The notes below the pieces were generated by a model that was not told the DNA's origin, did not search any database, and worked only from the letters and a program-made list of their open reading frames with translations. This document shows positions 7,321 through 14,996 of a DNA stretch of 64,000 nt, piece after piece; position 1 is the stretch's first letter, and each line of letters begins with the position of its first letter. The stretch is from Mesorhizobium sp. WSM4306. Lineage in GTDB: Bacteria > Pseudomonadota > Alphaproteobacteria > Rhizobiales > Rhizobiaceae. Both the position numbers and the translations under genes were made by a program. Location: NCBI RefSeq assembly GCF_007003975.1, contig NZ_VFTC01000007.1, positions 146,882-210,881 of the forward strand. The letters run 5' to 3'.

Positions 7321-10300
7321 TGGAACTCGTGCACCTCGCGCTGGTGAACTGGCATGCGTTCAACGTCGAAGATATCCCGGTTTCTGGCCACGTCGGTTTC
7401 CTCGGTGAAAACGCCTCGGGCAAATCAACAATCCTCGACATGATCCAAGTGGTGCTCACCGGCGCCAGCGGACGGTACATGAACCTCAACCCAGTCGCTG
7501 GTGAGAGTCGCCGCAGAAGCGGTCCGAGACGCACGGTACAGGCGTACTGCCTCGGTGCCCATGGAGAGGGTGATTTTCGGCGCGAAGCCTGCCTTACCTA
7601 CGTGACTATCAGTTTTCGCGACGCCGATGGAGTGAAGCCCGACTTGACGGTAGGCCTCGCCATGGAGGCGAGGAAGACACAGCCAGCAGAAACTGTACTC
7701 GGCCGTTTCGTCGTCCGCGGCAAAATATTGAAGACGACGGATTTCCTGCGTGAGCGGGAAGGACGGCAAGAATTCGCGCAATGGGAGGAAGTCAGGCAAT
7801 CCCTGGAGAGGGAATGCGGTGGCGGCTTCGTGAATCATCGCGACAGCGCCACGGATCACATCCGCGAGTACATGCGCGACTTGGTTCCAAGATCGGCGCC
7901 GACCGCGGGAAACGCCGGCGCACTTGCAAAGGCGATTGTGAACGGCATGACTCTTAACCAAGGCCTATCCGCAACAGACTTCGTCAGGAGCTATATCCTC
8001 GAGGAATCCCCCATGAGGATTGGTGAACTGCGAGAGTCACTGAAGACTTATCGGCAAGTCAATCAGACCATCAAGAACATGCGTGAGCGCGCGAAGCGGC
8101 TGAAGGTGGTCAAAGCCCGTGCGGAAGAATTCAGAAATGCTCTCAACGAACACGACGAGGAGGATTGGATTAGTCGCAAGGCGAAGTATCTAGCGGCCTC
8201 GGCGGCAATGCGGGCACTTGAAGAAGAGATCAAGGAAGCCGAGGCATCTCTCCTAGCCGAGAGCGAGGAAATCACCGACCTGAACCACTCGATCACTGAA
8301 GCGAACCAGGATGTGCATCGCATCATAAAGCAGATCGAAGCGATCAAAGCGAGGACGGGCATCGACGATCTGAAGAAGATGGCAGAAAGCCATTCCTACT
8401 CCGCCACAGATTGCCTCAATCGGGTCTCCGAGCGAGTGAAGCACATGCAGCGGATCGCCGCGGCGGCCGAAGCACTCGGAAAGGGTGAAGTAAGCTCCCG
8501 CGAATTGGCCGCTCATGCCTCCGCGCTGGCCGAGGCCGTCAGGTGTGGCAATACAGAAGCCACGGCGGTCATCGAACAAGCCTTCCTGGCATCGCTCCCC
8601 GTCATCGCCGAGAGAATTGGGAGAGCGCGCAGCGAGGCGGAAGCGACTTTGCATACCAAAACTGAGGACGTCGGTAAGCTGTCTCGGTCTATCGAGGCGG
8701 CCGCTTCCGGTTCCCGGGATTCTCACCTCGGCGACCATACCCGCGAGTTGATGAGGCTCTTTCGAATGGCCGGGATGATTCCGAGAGCGCTTTGCGACAT
8801 CATTGATCTTACGGACAAGGACTGGGCGCAAGCGGCTGAAGGTCTTCTCGGTCGGGACAGGGAGGCGATCTTCGTCGATCGCGATCACATCCACGGGGCA
8901 ACGGCCATCCTGAGGGAAAATAGACGGGAGCTCCGCCAGGCGTCCTTGGTCAGCCTAAACAAGCTTGAGCGATACCAAGATCCGGCTCAAGCAGGTTGGT
9001 TCCCGTCTCTTTTCAGGTCCGATGACAAAGACGCGCTCGCCTTTCTGCAGCGCAGATATGGCAATGTGCGGCTGGCCCGCACCATGGAAGGATTCAATCA
9101 GCCCGGCCGCGCCGTTATGGCTGACGGCCTGTATGATGATGGGCTGGTACGGGGGACCCGACTGGAGGAAGCCTCCCGCCTCAAGATCGGCAAGACGGCC
9201 CAGGAGCAGCTGCTCCTCGAGCAGAAAAGGCGTTTGGAGGAATTGCAGGAGGAAATCGAAACCCTGTCCCAGCGCAGGCGCGTCCTTTCCGAGGTTGACC
9301 GCTCCGCTGCCATCTTGGCTTCGACTGCGGACGGCGAGACAGTAGTAGGCCTGCTTGCCAGGGCGCAGGATCAGGAGGGGTTGGCACAAGAGGCTCGGTC
9401 CAGATTGGAGGCCGTGGATCAGGGCGACCTGAAGCGCCTTTACGAACTTGAGGAGAAGAAGAAAGTTCAACAAGCCTACATTCAGGCCAGGAACGGCGAG
9501 CTCACGTCGATCCAGAAGAGGCAGGGAGCCTATCAGAAACAGGCCGAAACCGCGAGAAAGACGCTCGAGAGCCTTACAAGCCAAGAGGGATCGCGCCATT
9601 CGCGGAACCTCTCCCGCCGCCTGTTCCACTATAGTTGGCGCCTGACGGCCGCAGTGCCCGCCAACCGCAGGTATAGGGAGCGGATGGCGGATAAACAGAT
9701 CCCAAGCTTTTCATCTGCCCGCTACGCAGCATTGGCCGGGATCCATCGTGCGATCGGACAGCGCGCGGAGGACCGCTCCAAGCAAGCTAGGGACAGAATG
9801 ATGGAGGCCGACAGAGGCGTGCGAGCCGCCATGAGGAGCTACTTTGACATCGCCCCCTTGAGTTCTGTGGCTGGAGTAGAAAGCGACATCCTGAAGGACA
9901 TCTTACCATGGGCAGAAGCCACGATTCGCGATATCGAAGAGAACGAGCTCACACGGCATGAAGCGTTGGCGGATGAGGCTTCCGAGCGGGTCTCATCCAT
10001 CTTTCGTGGTGAGTTCGTCAACTCCCTCCATTCACGCATCTCTAAGCTGAAGAGAGATATCGACGCGCTGAACCATAGTTTGCGCAATCACACGTTCCAC
10101 GGCGAGCGATATTCGTTCAGCAGGATGCAATTGGCCCAGTACTCGCCCATCCTGAAAGCTGTCGAGATTTACGTGACGTCCGAGGACGCACTAGATCTTT
10201 TATTCAAGGGCGAAATTCCCGAAGACTCTCCCCACAAGCCCGTGCTCGATGAGGTGAAGCGCATCCTGGAGGATCCCGACACCGACTTTGACAATTTTGA

Positions 10301-10781
10301 GGACTATAGGAACTTCTTCGTATTCGAGGTCCACATGGAAAACCTCGATACCGGGCACAAGACACGCTGGGAAACTCGGCGCGGAACGGGTTCCGGAGCC
10401 GAGCAACAAGTCCCGCTTTACGTTGCCATCGGTGCCTCGCTGGCTTCTGTTTACGGAACCGCCGAGGGAAGATTCGGATCGCGACTTGGAATGGCCCTTG
10501 CCGTCTTCGACGAAGCCTTTGCCAAGCTCGACGGCAAGAACCAGCGGCAGATGATGAAGTTCTATGAGAGCCTTGGCCTGCAGGTGATCGTGGCTGCGCC
10601 ACCCGAGCGGCGGCCTTCCTTGCTCGGCTACATGCATGCCATCGTCGAGGTAGACAATATTGGCAACGGGCAGTCAGAGACGACCGTAGTTCAACTGAAG
10701 GAGAAGGCCCGCAAGGAACTGCTGCGGATCAACCCCGAGCTCATGGACGATGATGCGTTGCGCAGGATGGCAGCGGAGTGA
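7317..10781 (+). CDS. jetC: Wadjet system SMC-like ATPase JetC (MksB-like)
   Basis: An 1154-aa SMC-type ATPase, the motor of the plasmid-restricting complex. Walker A is GENASGKST at residues 30-38, the ABC signature region GTGSGAEQQ is at about 1023-1031, and Walker B with catalytic glutamate is VFDEAF (Asp1065, Glu1066). Between the head halves lie two long coiled-coil arms (about 240-400 and 640-800) around a hinge-like globular region near 480-620. All motifs needed for ATP binding and hydrolysis are intact. The start is one of two tandem ATGs overlapping the jetB stop. The length fits JetC of complete Wadjet systems. Confidence 0.93.
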   Translation: MMELVHLALVNWHAFNVEDIPVSGHVGFLGENASGKSTILDMIQVVLTGASGRYMNLNPVAGESRRRSGPRRTVQAYCLGAHGEGDFRREACLTYVTISFRDADGVKPDLTVGLAMEARKTQPAETVLGRFVVRGKILKTTDFLREREGRQEFAQWEEVRQSLERECGGGFVNHRDSATDHIREYMRDLVPRSAPTAGNAGALAKAIVNGMTLNQGLSATDFVRSYILEESPMRIGELRESLKTYRQVNQTIKNMRERAKRLKVVKARAEEFRNALNEHDEEDWISRKAKYLAASAAMRALEEEIKEAEASLLAESEEITDLNHSITEANQDVHRIIKQIEAIKARTGIDDLKKMAESHSYSATDCLNRVSERVKHMQRIAAAAEALGKGEVSSRELAAHASALAEAVRCGNTEATAVIEQAFLASLPVIAERIGRARSEAEATLHTKTEDVGKLSRSIEAAASGSRDSHLGDHTRELMRLFRMAGMIPRALCDIIDLTDKDWAQAAEGLLGRDREAIFVDRDHIHGATAILRENRRELRQASLVSLNKLERYQDPAQAGWFPSLFRSDDKDALAFLQRRYGNVRLARTMEGFNQPGRAVMADGLYDDGLVRGTRLEEASRLKIGKTAQEQLLLEQKRRLEELQEEIETLSQRRRVLSEVDRSAAILASTADGETVVGLLARAQDQEGLAQEARSRLEAVDQGDLKRLYELEEKKKVQQAYIQARNGELTSIQKRQGAYQKQAETARKTLESLTSQEGSRHSRNLSRRLFHYSWRLTAAVPANRRYRERMADKQIPSFSSARYAALAGIHRAIGQRAEDRSKQARDRMMEADRGVRAAMRSYFDIAPLSSVAGVESDILKDILPWAEATIRDIEENELTRHEALADEASERVSSIFRGEFVNSLHSRISKLKRDIDALNHSLRNHTFHGERYSFSRMQLAQYSPILKAVEIYVTSEDALDLLFKGEIPEDSPHKPVLDEVKRILEDPDTDFDNFEDYRNFFVFEVHMENLDTGHKTRWETRRGTGSGAEQQVPLYVAIGASLASVYGTAEGRFGSRLGMALAVFDEAFAKLDGKNQRQMMKFYESLGLQVIVAAPPERRPSLLGYMHAIVEVDNIGNGQSETTVVQLKEKARKELLRINPELMDDDALRRMAAE

Positions 10782-11962
10782 GATTCACAGATCCAACCGC
10801 CCTTCTCTCTCATCTCCTGAACAGGCACGAGGATGGTCGAGCGGGCGCCCGCGCTTATCCGGACAACGGTGCTTTTTCGAGCATCGTCGAGGCCGACCGC
10901 TTTCGGAAGAAGTTGGAGGAGGCAAGTCGGGCGGGTGCGATCGAGCTACGGATGGATGAGGGGCGGCGAGCCGGCGAGGTCAAATTCGTGCGCATCGCTG
11001 ACGCGGCGAGCCTGTATCGTTTCGTCGAACGAATTCCTTCCGGTCAGCGCTCGGCGTCAGCACTCGAGGACCTGTTTCGCCGCGCTGAGCTGTCTGCCCC
11101 GTTCGCTGAGTATGCGCGGGAGGCTGCCGGAGCCTGGTCCAGGAATCGGCGGTGGGCTGGCATTGCTCCCGGCGATATAGGTTCGCTCGAGCGTACGCTC
11201 ACCCTCGCGCAAGCGATTTATAGACAGCAACACGTCGGACTGGACTATCGCACTTTTTCTAGGAGGGCTGTTTCTGACAGCAAGGCATTGGAGCGGCTGG
11301 AGGCAGCAGTCGCAAGGGTCCTGCGCGGCGTTGGCGCAGACATCCCGGAGGGCGCTACTCCCCGAGAGGCACTCGGTGCGATCGGGCTGGAAAAGGTGTC
11401 TCCTCCCCTCCTCCTTTCTGGCCCCATCGCCTTGAGAGCGGCCCAACCGGACGTTTCCTTCCTTGGCTTCCCGGCCGATGCAATCGATACCATCGCCTTC
11501 AGCCGGACGCCGGAATATGTCCTCGTGGTGGAGAACTACACGAGCTTCGTCAGGCATGTGACTGAGGCAGATCCGGATCGCCGAGGACTCGTCCTGTACG
11601 GAGGCGGCTATCCTTCCGCTGGAATTCAGAAAGCGTTCGGCTTGATTGCCCGTCGCTTCCCCGACGAGGTACCTTTTTACCACTGGTCCGACATCGACCC
11701 TGATGGCATCTGGATCTTCCTGACAGTTGAGAGAGCATTCGGTCGCAGGCTGCTCCCGCACCTCATGACCGTCGAGTTGGCCGAAATGCACGGTAGTCCG
11801 CCGGAGCAAACGGCTGGCAGAATTGCTAAGGCAGACCGATCGATTCTCTTTGAGCTGACCACGTACCTTTCAAAACCCGGTGCAAAACACTTGGAACAGG
11901 AGGAACTCGATCCTGTAGTTCCGCGCCTGTACGAAAGTACGCAGAGAGCCTCGTCACGTTGA
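10778..11962 (+). CDS. jetD: Wadjet system nuclease JetD (MksG-like, TOPRIM)
   Basis: A 394-aa protein with an N-terminal DUF3322-like arm and a C-terminal TOPRIM (DUF2220) domain, the subunit that cleaves plasmid DNA once JetABC has extruded it. The metal-binding acidic residues are present: Glu252 in LVVENYTSF and the DxD pair Asp305/Asp307 in HWSDIDPDG. The start is a GTG whose last two bases are the first two of the jetC TGA stop, so the two genes are coupled. All four jet genes are intact and in the order A-B-C-D, so the system is probably functional. Confidence 0.9.
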   Translation: MRFTDPTALLSHLLNRHEDGRAGARAYPDNGAFSSIVEADRFRKKLEEASRAGAIELRMDEGRRAGEVKFVRIADAASLYRFVERIPSGQRSASALEDLFRRAELSAPFAEYAREAAGAWSRNRRWAGIAPGDIGSLERTLTLAQAIYRQQHVGLDYRTFSRRAVSDSKALERLEAAVARVLRGVGADIPEGATPREALGAIGLEKVSPPLLLSGPIALRAAQPDVSFLGFPADAIDTIAFSRTPEYVLVVENYTSFVRHVTEADPDRRGLVLYGGGYPSAGIQKAFGLIARRFPDEVPFYHWSDIDPDGIWIFLTVERAFGRRLLPHLMTVELAEMHGSPPEQTAGRIAKADRSILFELTTYLSKPGAKHLEQEELDPVVPRLYESTQRASSR

Positions 11963-12048
11963 TCAATCTCTGTGCGGCCTCCAAATCGGCGTCGACATAA
12001 TCGGTGAAGTCGCCACTCCCGCGGCCGTGTTCGTGAACATCGAAGGCG

Positions 12049-12523
12049 TCAACCATAGTCGGCAGTGTCTCGGTCACCATGTGCCCCGCGGGGGATATCT
12101 TTGAAACTCCGAAGCCTCTCAAGTTCTTCAGGCTCCATACGCGAGGCAGAGAGTTCCTCGTCGACGCGCGCGTAGAGTCGCGGGATGTCAATCAGACTCT
12201 GGTACGCCTTGGTGTCGACTTTAACGGTCTGCCGCTGGATCCGGTCACCCATACCGAACGACCATGAGGATGATGGCATCTGCTCCGCTAGCGCGAGAAG
12301 AAATTCTGGTTGTGAGAGGGCGGCGTCGGTCCAGGCCCGAACTTCGCGAACACCTTCAGTCCCGGCGAACCTTCGCCATTCGAAAAGGAGGGAGGCCATA
12401 TCTTGAGTGCAGATCAATGAGCCGTCGTTCGCCGCGTCCCTCAATCGAGCAAGCGCAATGTTCTTGAACTCCCCCGCGACGGCTTCGCCGACAATCGGCT
12501 CGAAAACGCACCAAAACTGGCGG
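12049..12523 (-). pseudogene. C-terminal fragment of a KAP-like P-loop NTPase
   Basis: The open frame starts right after the tRNA 3' end with no start codon or ribosome-binding site and reads VRQFWCVFEPIVGEAVAGEF, then LLFEWRRFAGTEGVREVRAW, then FGMGDRIQRQTVKVDTKAYQ. The latter parts resemble the C-terminal helical region of KAP-family NTPases, which often sit in defence or mobile regions; this family call is from memory and moderate. No Walker motifs are present, so the 5' two-thirds of the gene are gone. A TTG at 12444 could start a shorter product but has no convincing Shine-Dalgarno. Most likely a remnant left when the region beside the tRNA was rearranged. Confidence 0.5.
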
Positions 12524-12529
12524 ACTTAA

Positions 12530-12605
12530 TGGTGGGCCCGGAGGGACTCGAACCCCCAACCAAGCGGTTATGAGCCGCCGGCTCTAACCATTGAGCTACA
12601 GGCCC
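12530..12605 (-). tRNA. tRNA with CAT anticodon, probably tRNA-Ile2 (lysidine type)
   Basis: On the minus strand GGGCCTG (12605-12599) pairs with CGGGCCC (12540-12534) to give a 7-bp acceptor stem with one G-U pair, followed by A and an encoded CCA. The anticodon loop is CTCATAA, anticodon CAT. The T arm contains GGTTCGAGTCC. The body with GGGCC acceptor resembles tRNA-Ile(CAT), whose C34 is converted to lysidine, more than elongator or initiator tRNA-Met; a CAT anticodon alone cannot tell these apart. Its 3' end marks the right border of the Wadjet accessory block. Confidence 0.92.
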
Positions 12606-12739
12606 CACGCGCGCTGGATTAGTGTTTTTCCTTACGCGGCACAAGGCTTTCCGGACGGGCTGGCCGAGATCGCCCAAATCAGCCCATATTCGCATCCTAG
12701 TCGGCAGGCGCGACTGGATCGCAGACCGAGGAGATTTTC

Positions 12740-13450
12740 ATGACCAGACATCTTTTGCCGCTCGCACTTGCCGCGGCGATCGCTTTTCCGGCTATTGCCA
12801 CCGCCGCCGATTCGCTGCCCCCGCCCCGCATCATCGTGTCGGGGGAAGGCCAGTCGACTGTAGCGCCGGACCTGGCGCTGCTGACGCTCAGCGTCATGCG
12901 CGAGGCTAAGACCGCACGCGCCGCACTCGACGCCAACAACGATGCCATGGCCGCCGTGATCGCGGCAATGAAGTCGGCCGGGGTCAAGGACCGCGACCTG
13001 CAAACCGCCGGCATCCAGATCAACCCGCGCTACAACTACACCAACAAGCCCGACGGCAGCCAGGAAGCCGAACTTGTCGCCTACCAGGTGACCAACACGC
13101 TCTCCGTACGCATCCGCGACATCGACAAGACCGGCGAGATTCTCGACAAGGCGGTGTCCCTCGGCGTCAACCAGGGCGGCGGCATCTCGTTCTCCAACGA
13201 GGATCCGAAGGCTGCCGTCGCCGAGGCCCGCAAGAAGGCGGTCGCCGACGCCATGACCAAGGCCAAGACGCTGGCCGAGGCTGCCGGCGTGAGCATCGGC
13301 CGGGTGCTGGAAATCACCGACCAGAACATCGCGCCGGCGCCGATGCCGATCAATGCCAAGGCCTTCGATGCGGCAGGCGCCGCGGTACCGGTGCAGGCCG
13401 GCGAGAATGCCTACGCGGTGCAGGTCACCGTCACCTTTGAGCTCAAGTAG
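12740..13450 (+). CDS. SIMPL-domain (DUF541) periplasmic protein
   Basis: A 236-aa exported protein with a clear Sec signal peptide (LLPLALAAAIAFPAIATAAD, cleaved around residue 23) and a SIMPL domain over the rest of the chain: IIVSGEGQSTVAPDLALLTL near the start, AGIQINPRYNYTNKPDG in the middle and a C-terminal VTVTFELK strand. SIMPL proteins form ring-like periplasmic oligomers; a role in envelope or oxidative stress has been proposed for some. GAGGAG lies 6 bases before the ATG. It ends just before a bidirectional terminator and stands alone, separated from the tRNA by about 130 bases. Confidence 0.88.
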   Translation: MTRHLLPLALAAAIAFPAIATAADSLPPPRIIVSGEGQSTVAPDLALLTLSVMREAKTARAALDANNDAMAAVIAAMKSAGVKDRDLQTAGIQINPRYNYTNKPDGSQEAELVAYQVTNTLSVRIRDIDKTGEILDKAVSLGVNQGGGISFSNEDPKAAVAEARKKAVADAMTKAKTLAEAAGVSIGRVLEITDQNIAPAPMPINAKAFDAAGAAVPVQAGENAYAVQVTVTFELK

Positions 13451-13527
13451 GCTTATCCAAATCAGCAAAGGCCCGCGGCAGCTGCTGCGGGCCGAACTGG
13501 CCGCTATTTTAATTGGCACCAAATATG

Positions 13528-13563
13528 AAAAACCCCGGAGGACACGGTCCTTCGGGGTTTTCT
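13528..13563. terminator. strong bidirectional intrinsic terminator
   Basis: AAAAACCCCGGAGGAC, a short loop, then GTCCTTCGGGGTTTTC form a long stem with A-tract and T-tract on the two sides, so it can end transcripts from both directions: the SIMPL gene on the plus strand and the exported protein gene on the minus strand. Confidence 0.88.
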
Positions 13564-13610
13564 TCGAGCCGCACCCTTCCGCGCTATGGGAAAGGGGGCT
13601 CCTGGCCGAC

Positions 13611-13664
13611 CCTCGCAGAGGATCATGCCGCTATCACAGGCTGATCCTCGCAGAGGATCATGCC
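13611..13664. repeat. two-copy 19-bp direct repeat containing a palindrome
   Basis: CCTCGCAGAGGATCATGCC occurs at 13611-13629 and again at 13646-13664, a 35-base period. Around the second copy GATCCTC-GCA-GAGGATC (13643-13659) is a perfect hyphenated palindrome. It sits between the terminator and the 3' end of the next minus-strand gene. No function is evident. Confidence 0.7.
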
Positions 13665-13701
13665 TCCAGACTGATCTTCATCGGCAGATCAGTCTCCTGC
13701 C

Positions 13702-14046
13702 TTAGCGATAAATAACCGGGCAACCGCGCTCATTGGCGAACACGACCACCACGCGATCGCCATACTGGCGGCCGGCGACCTTCACGACGCGGCGATTGAC
13801 GTCGACGAGGCGGACGCGGTGCAGGCCCATGCGCTCGGCCTTGTCGAGGGCGCGCTCCGGCGAACAGCGGCGCCAATAGCGCTCGCGGCGAAAGCCTTCA
13901 TCGTCGTCGCCGGTATAGACGCCGACGCGGCGGTCGTGGTTGTTGCCGAAGCCGAGATAGATCGAGTCCGCATGGGCGGGCACGGCGGTAAGCGTGCCGA
14001 GGGCTACGAGACCCGAAAGGGCCGCCGTTTTGATCGTGTTGAACAT
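13702..14046 (-). CDS. small exported protein of unknown function
   Basis: A 114-aa protein with a typical signal peptide (MFNTIKTAALSGLVALGTLT, Ala-x-Ala cleavage after AVPAHA). The mature part is rich in Arg and Val (GVYTGDDDEGFRRERYWRRC, VVKVAGRQYGDRVVVVFANE) and has two Cys that could form a disulphide (RRCSPE and RGCPVI). Similar short periplasmic proteins are widespread in rhizobia without known function. The start has an AGGAG-like site (revcomp of 14050-14058). The 300 bases upstream (14047-14347) hold no gene, only a dispersed repeat. Confidence 0.75.
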   Translation of the reverse strand: MFNTIKTAALSGLVALGTLTAVPAHADSIYLGFGNNHDRRVGVYTGDDDEGFRRERYWRRCSPERALDKAERMGLHRVRLVDVNRRVVKVAGRQYGDRVVVVFANERGCPVIYR

Positions 14047-14270
14047 TGTCTTCTCTCCTTATTGAGGGCTGGCGCCCGTCTTCGTCGAACCGATGGGGGG
14101 AGAATGCTCCTTGCAATCTGAACTCTTTGCGAACCGGCCGTTCATTTTCGGTTAATCTGCCGGACAGGTCGAAAGCAACCTCCCCTTCCACGCTGCAAAC
14201 GACTTGGAGTGTCAAAAACGTCCGGTCATCCCAGAACGGGCGGCGGCTACATCCGTTCCAGACGCTTGAG

Positions 14271-14321
14271 CATGAAGCCGAAAAGTGTGACGCGGTTTTC
14301 TCGGACAAACAGTGTTTGTCC
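14271..14321. repeat. dispersed palindromic repeat, family A (copy 1)
   Basis: The core CCGAAAAGTGTGACGCGG at about 14278-14295, followed by TTTTC, is shared with copies near 34535 (inverted) and 55256. It is followed here by a perfect hairpin GGACAAAC-AGT-GTTTGTCC (14303-14321). The shared core shows a repeated intergenic element of the kind common in mesorhizobial genomes. Confidence 0.65.
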
Positions 14322-14347
14322 AGACATCCTGCTCTATAACTTTGAAT

Positions 14348-14797
14348 CTAGGGCTCGTCGTCGAGCATATAGTCGAAATAGTCGTCCGGCTCGGCAAGAT
14401 CGGTCTCGCTGGCGCGGACGCGGCCGCGCATGGAAATGCCGGCCTCATGCACGGTCTCGGCACTTCCCGACACCAGCCTGTGCCACCAGTAGAGATCGTG
14501 GCCCTCGGCAACCAGCCGGTAGGCGCAGGTTTTTGGCAACCAGCTGATGGTGCGCACATTCTGCGGCGTCAGCCCGACGCAGTCCGGCACGCGCGCCAGC
14601 CGGTTGGCATAGTCCGAACAGCGGCAGGTTTGCCCGTCGAACAGACGGCAGCCGACTGATGTCCAGTAGATTTCGCCGGTATCTTCGTCCTCGAGTTTCG
14701 ACAGGCAGCATTTACCGCATCCGTCGCAGAGCGATTCCCACTCGGCCGGCGTCATTGCTTCCAGCGTCTTGGTTTTCCAGAACGGGGTTTCCATCAT
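14348..14797 (-). CDS. YcgN-family cysteine cluster protein (UPF0260)
   Basis: A 149-aa cytoplasmic protein with the family's Cys-rich signature: CDGCGKCC near residue 25, then [15 protein letters not shown] and a later PDC and KTCAYRL. Eight Cys residues in this spacing suggest a metal or Fe-S site; the biochemical role of YcgN is not established. The start at the first of two ATG codons gives the usual family N-terminus ([20 protein letters not shown]). It is divergent from the OmpA-like gene across 200 bases. Confidence 0.88.
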   Translation of the reverse strand: MMETPFWKTKTLEAMTPAEWESLCDGCGKCCLSKLEDEDTGEIYWTSVGCRLFDGQTCRCSDYANRLARVPDCVGLTPQNVRTISWLPKTCAYRLVAEGHDLYWWHRLVSGSAETVHEAGISMRGRVRASETDLAEPDDYFDYMLDDEP

Positions 14798-14996
14798 GGG
14801 CTGAGATGTGGCCCTCGATGGCGGTGAGGTCAAGCTGTACCGCCGCCGCAAATGCCGCCCGCACCATACGAAAAACATGAAGTTGCCTTCAAAAGGCCGG
14901 TCAATCGTCCTTCGTTGTCGGTAATGCTCGCGAACCGGAACCAATCCGGCTGATGAAAGTTTGGGCAGGGATGGGACCCCACAAGGAGAATTCGTG

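Noticed and set aside
11826..12191. Minus-strand frame of 121 codons that overlaps jetD and the KAP fragment
   Set aside because: It is partly antisense to jetD and partly out of frame with the KAP-like stub; a short stretch reads plausibly (GDFTDYVDADLEAAQRL), but nothing supports a separate gene.
13611..13664. Possible CRISPR-like array
   Set aside because: Only two repeat units with a 16-base spacer and no cas genes; treated as a simple direct repeat.
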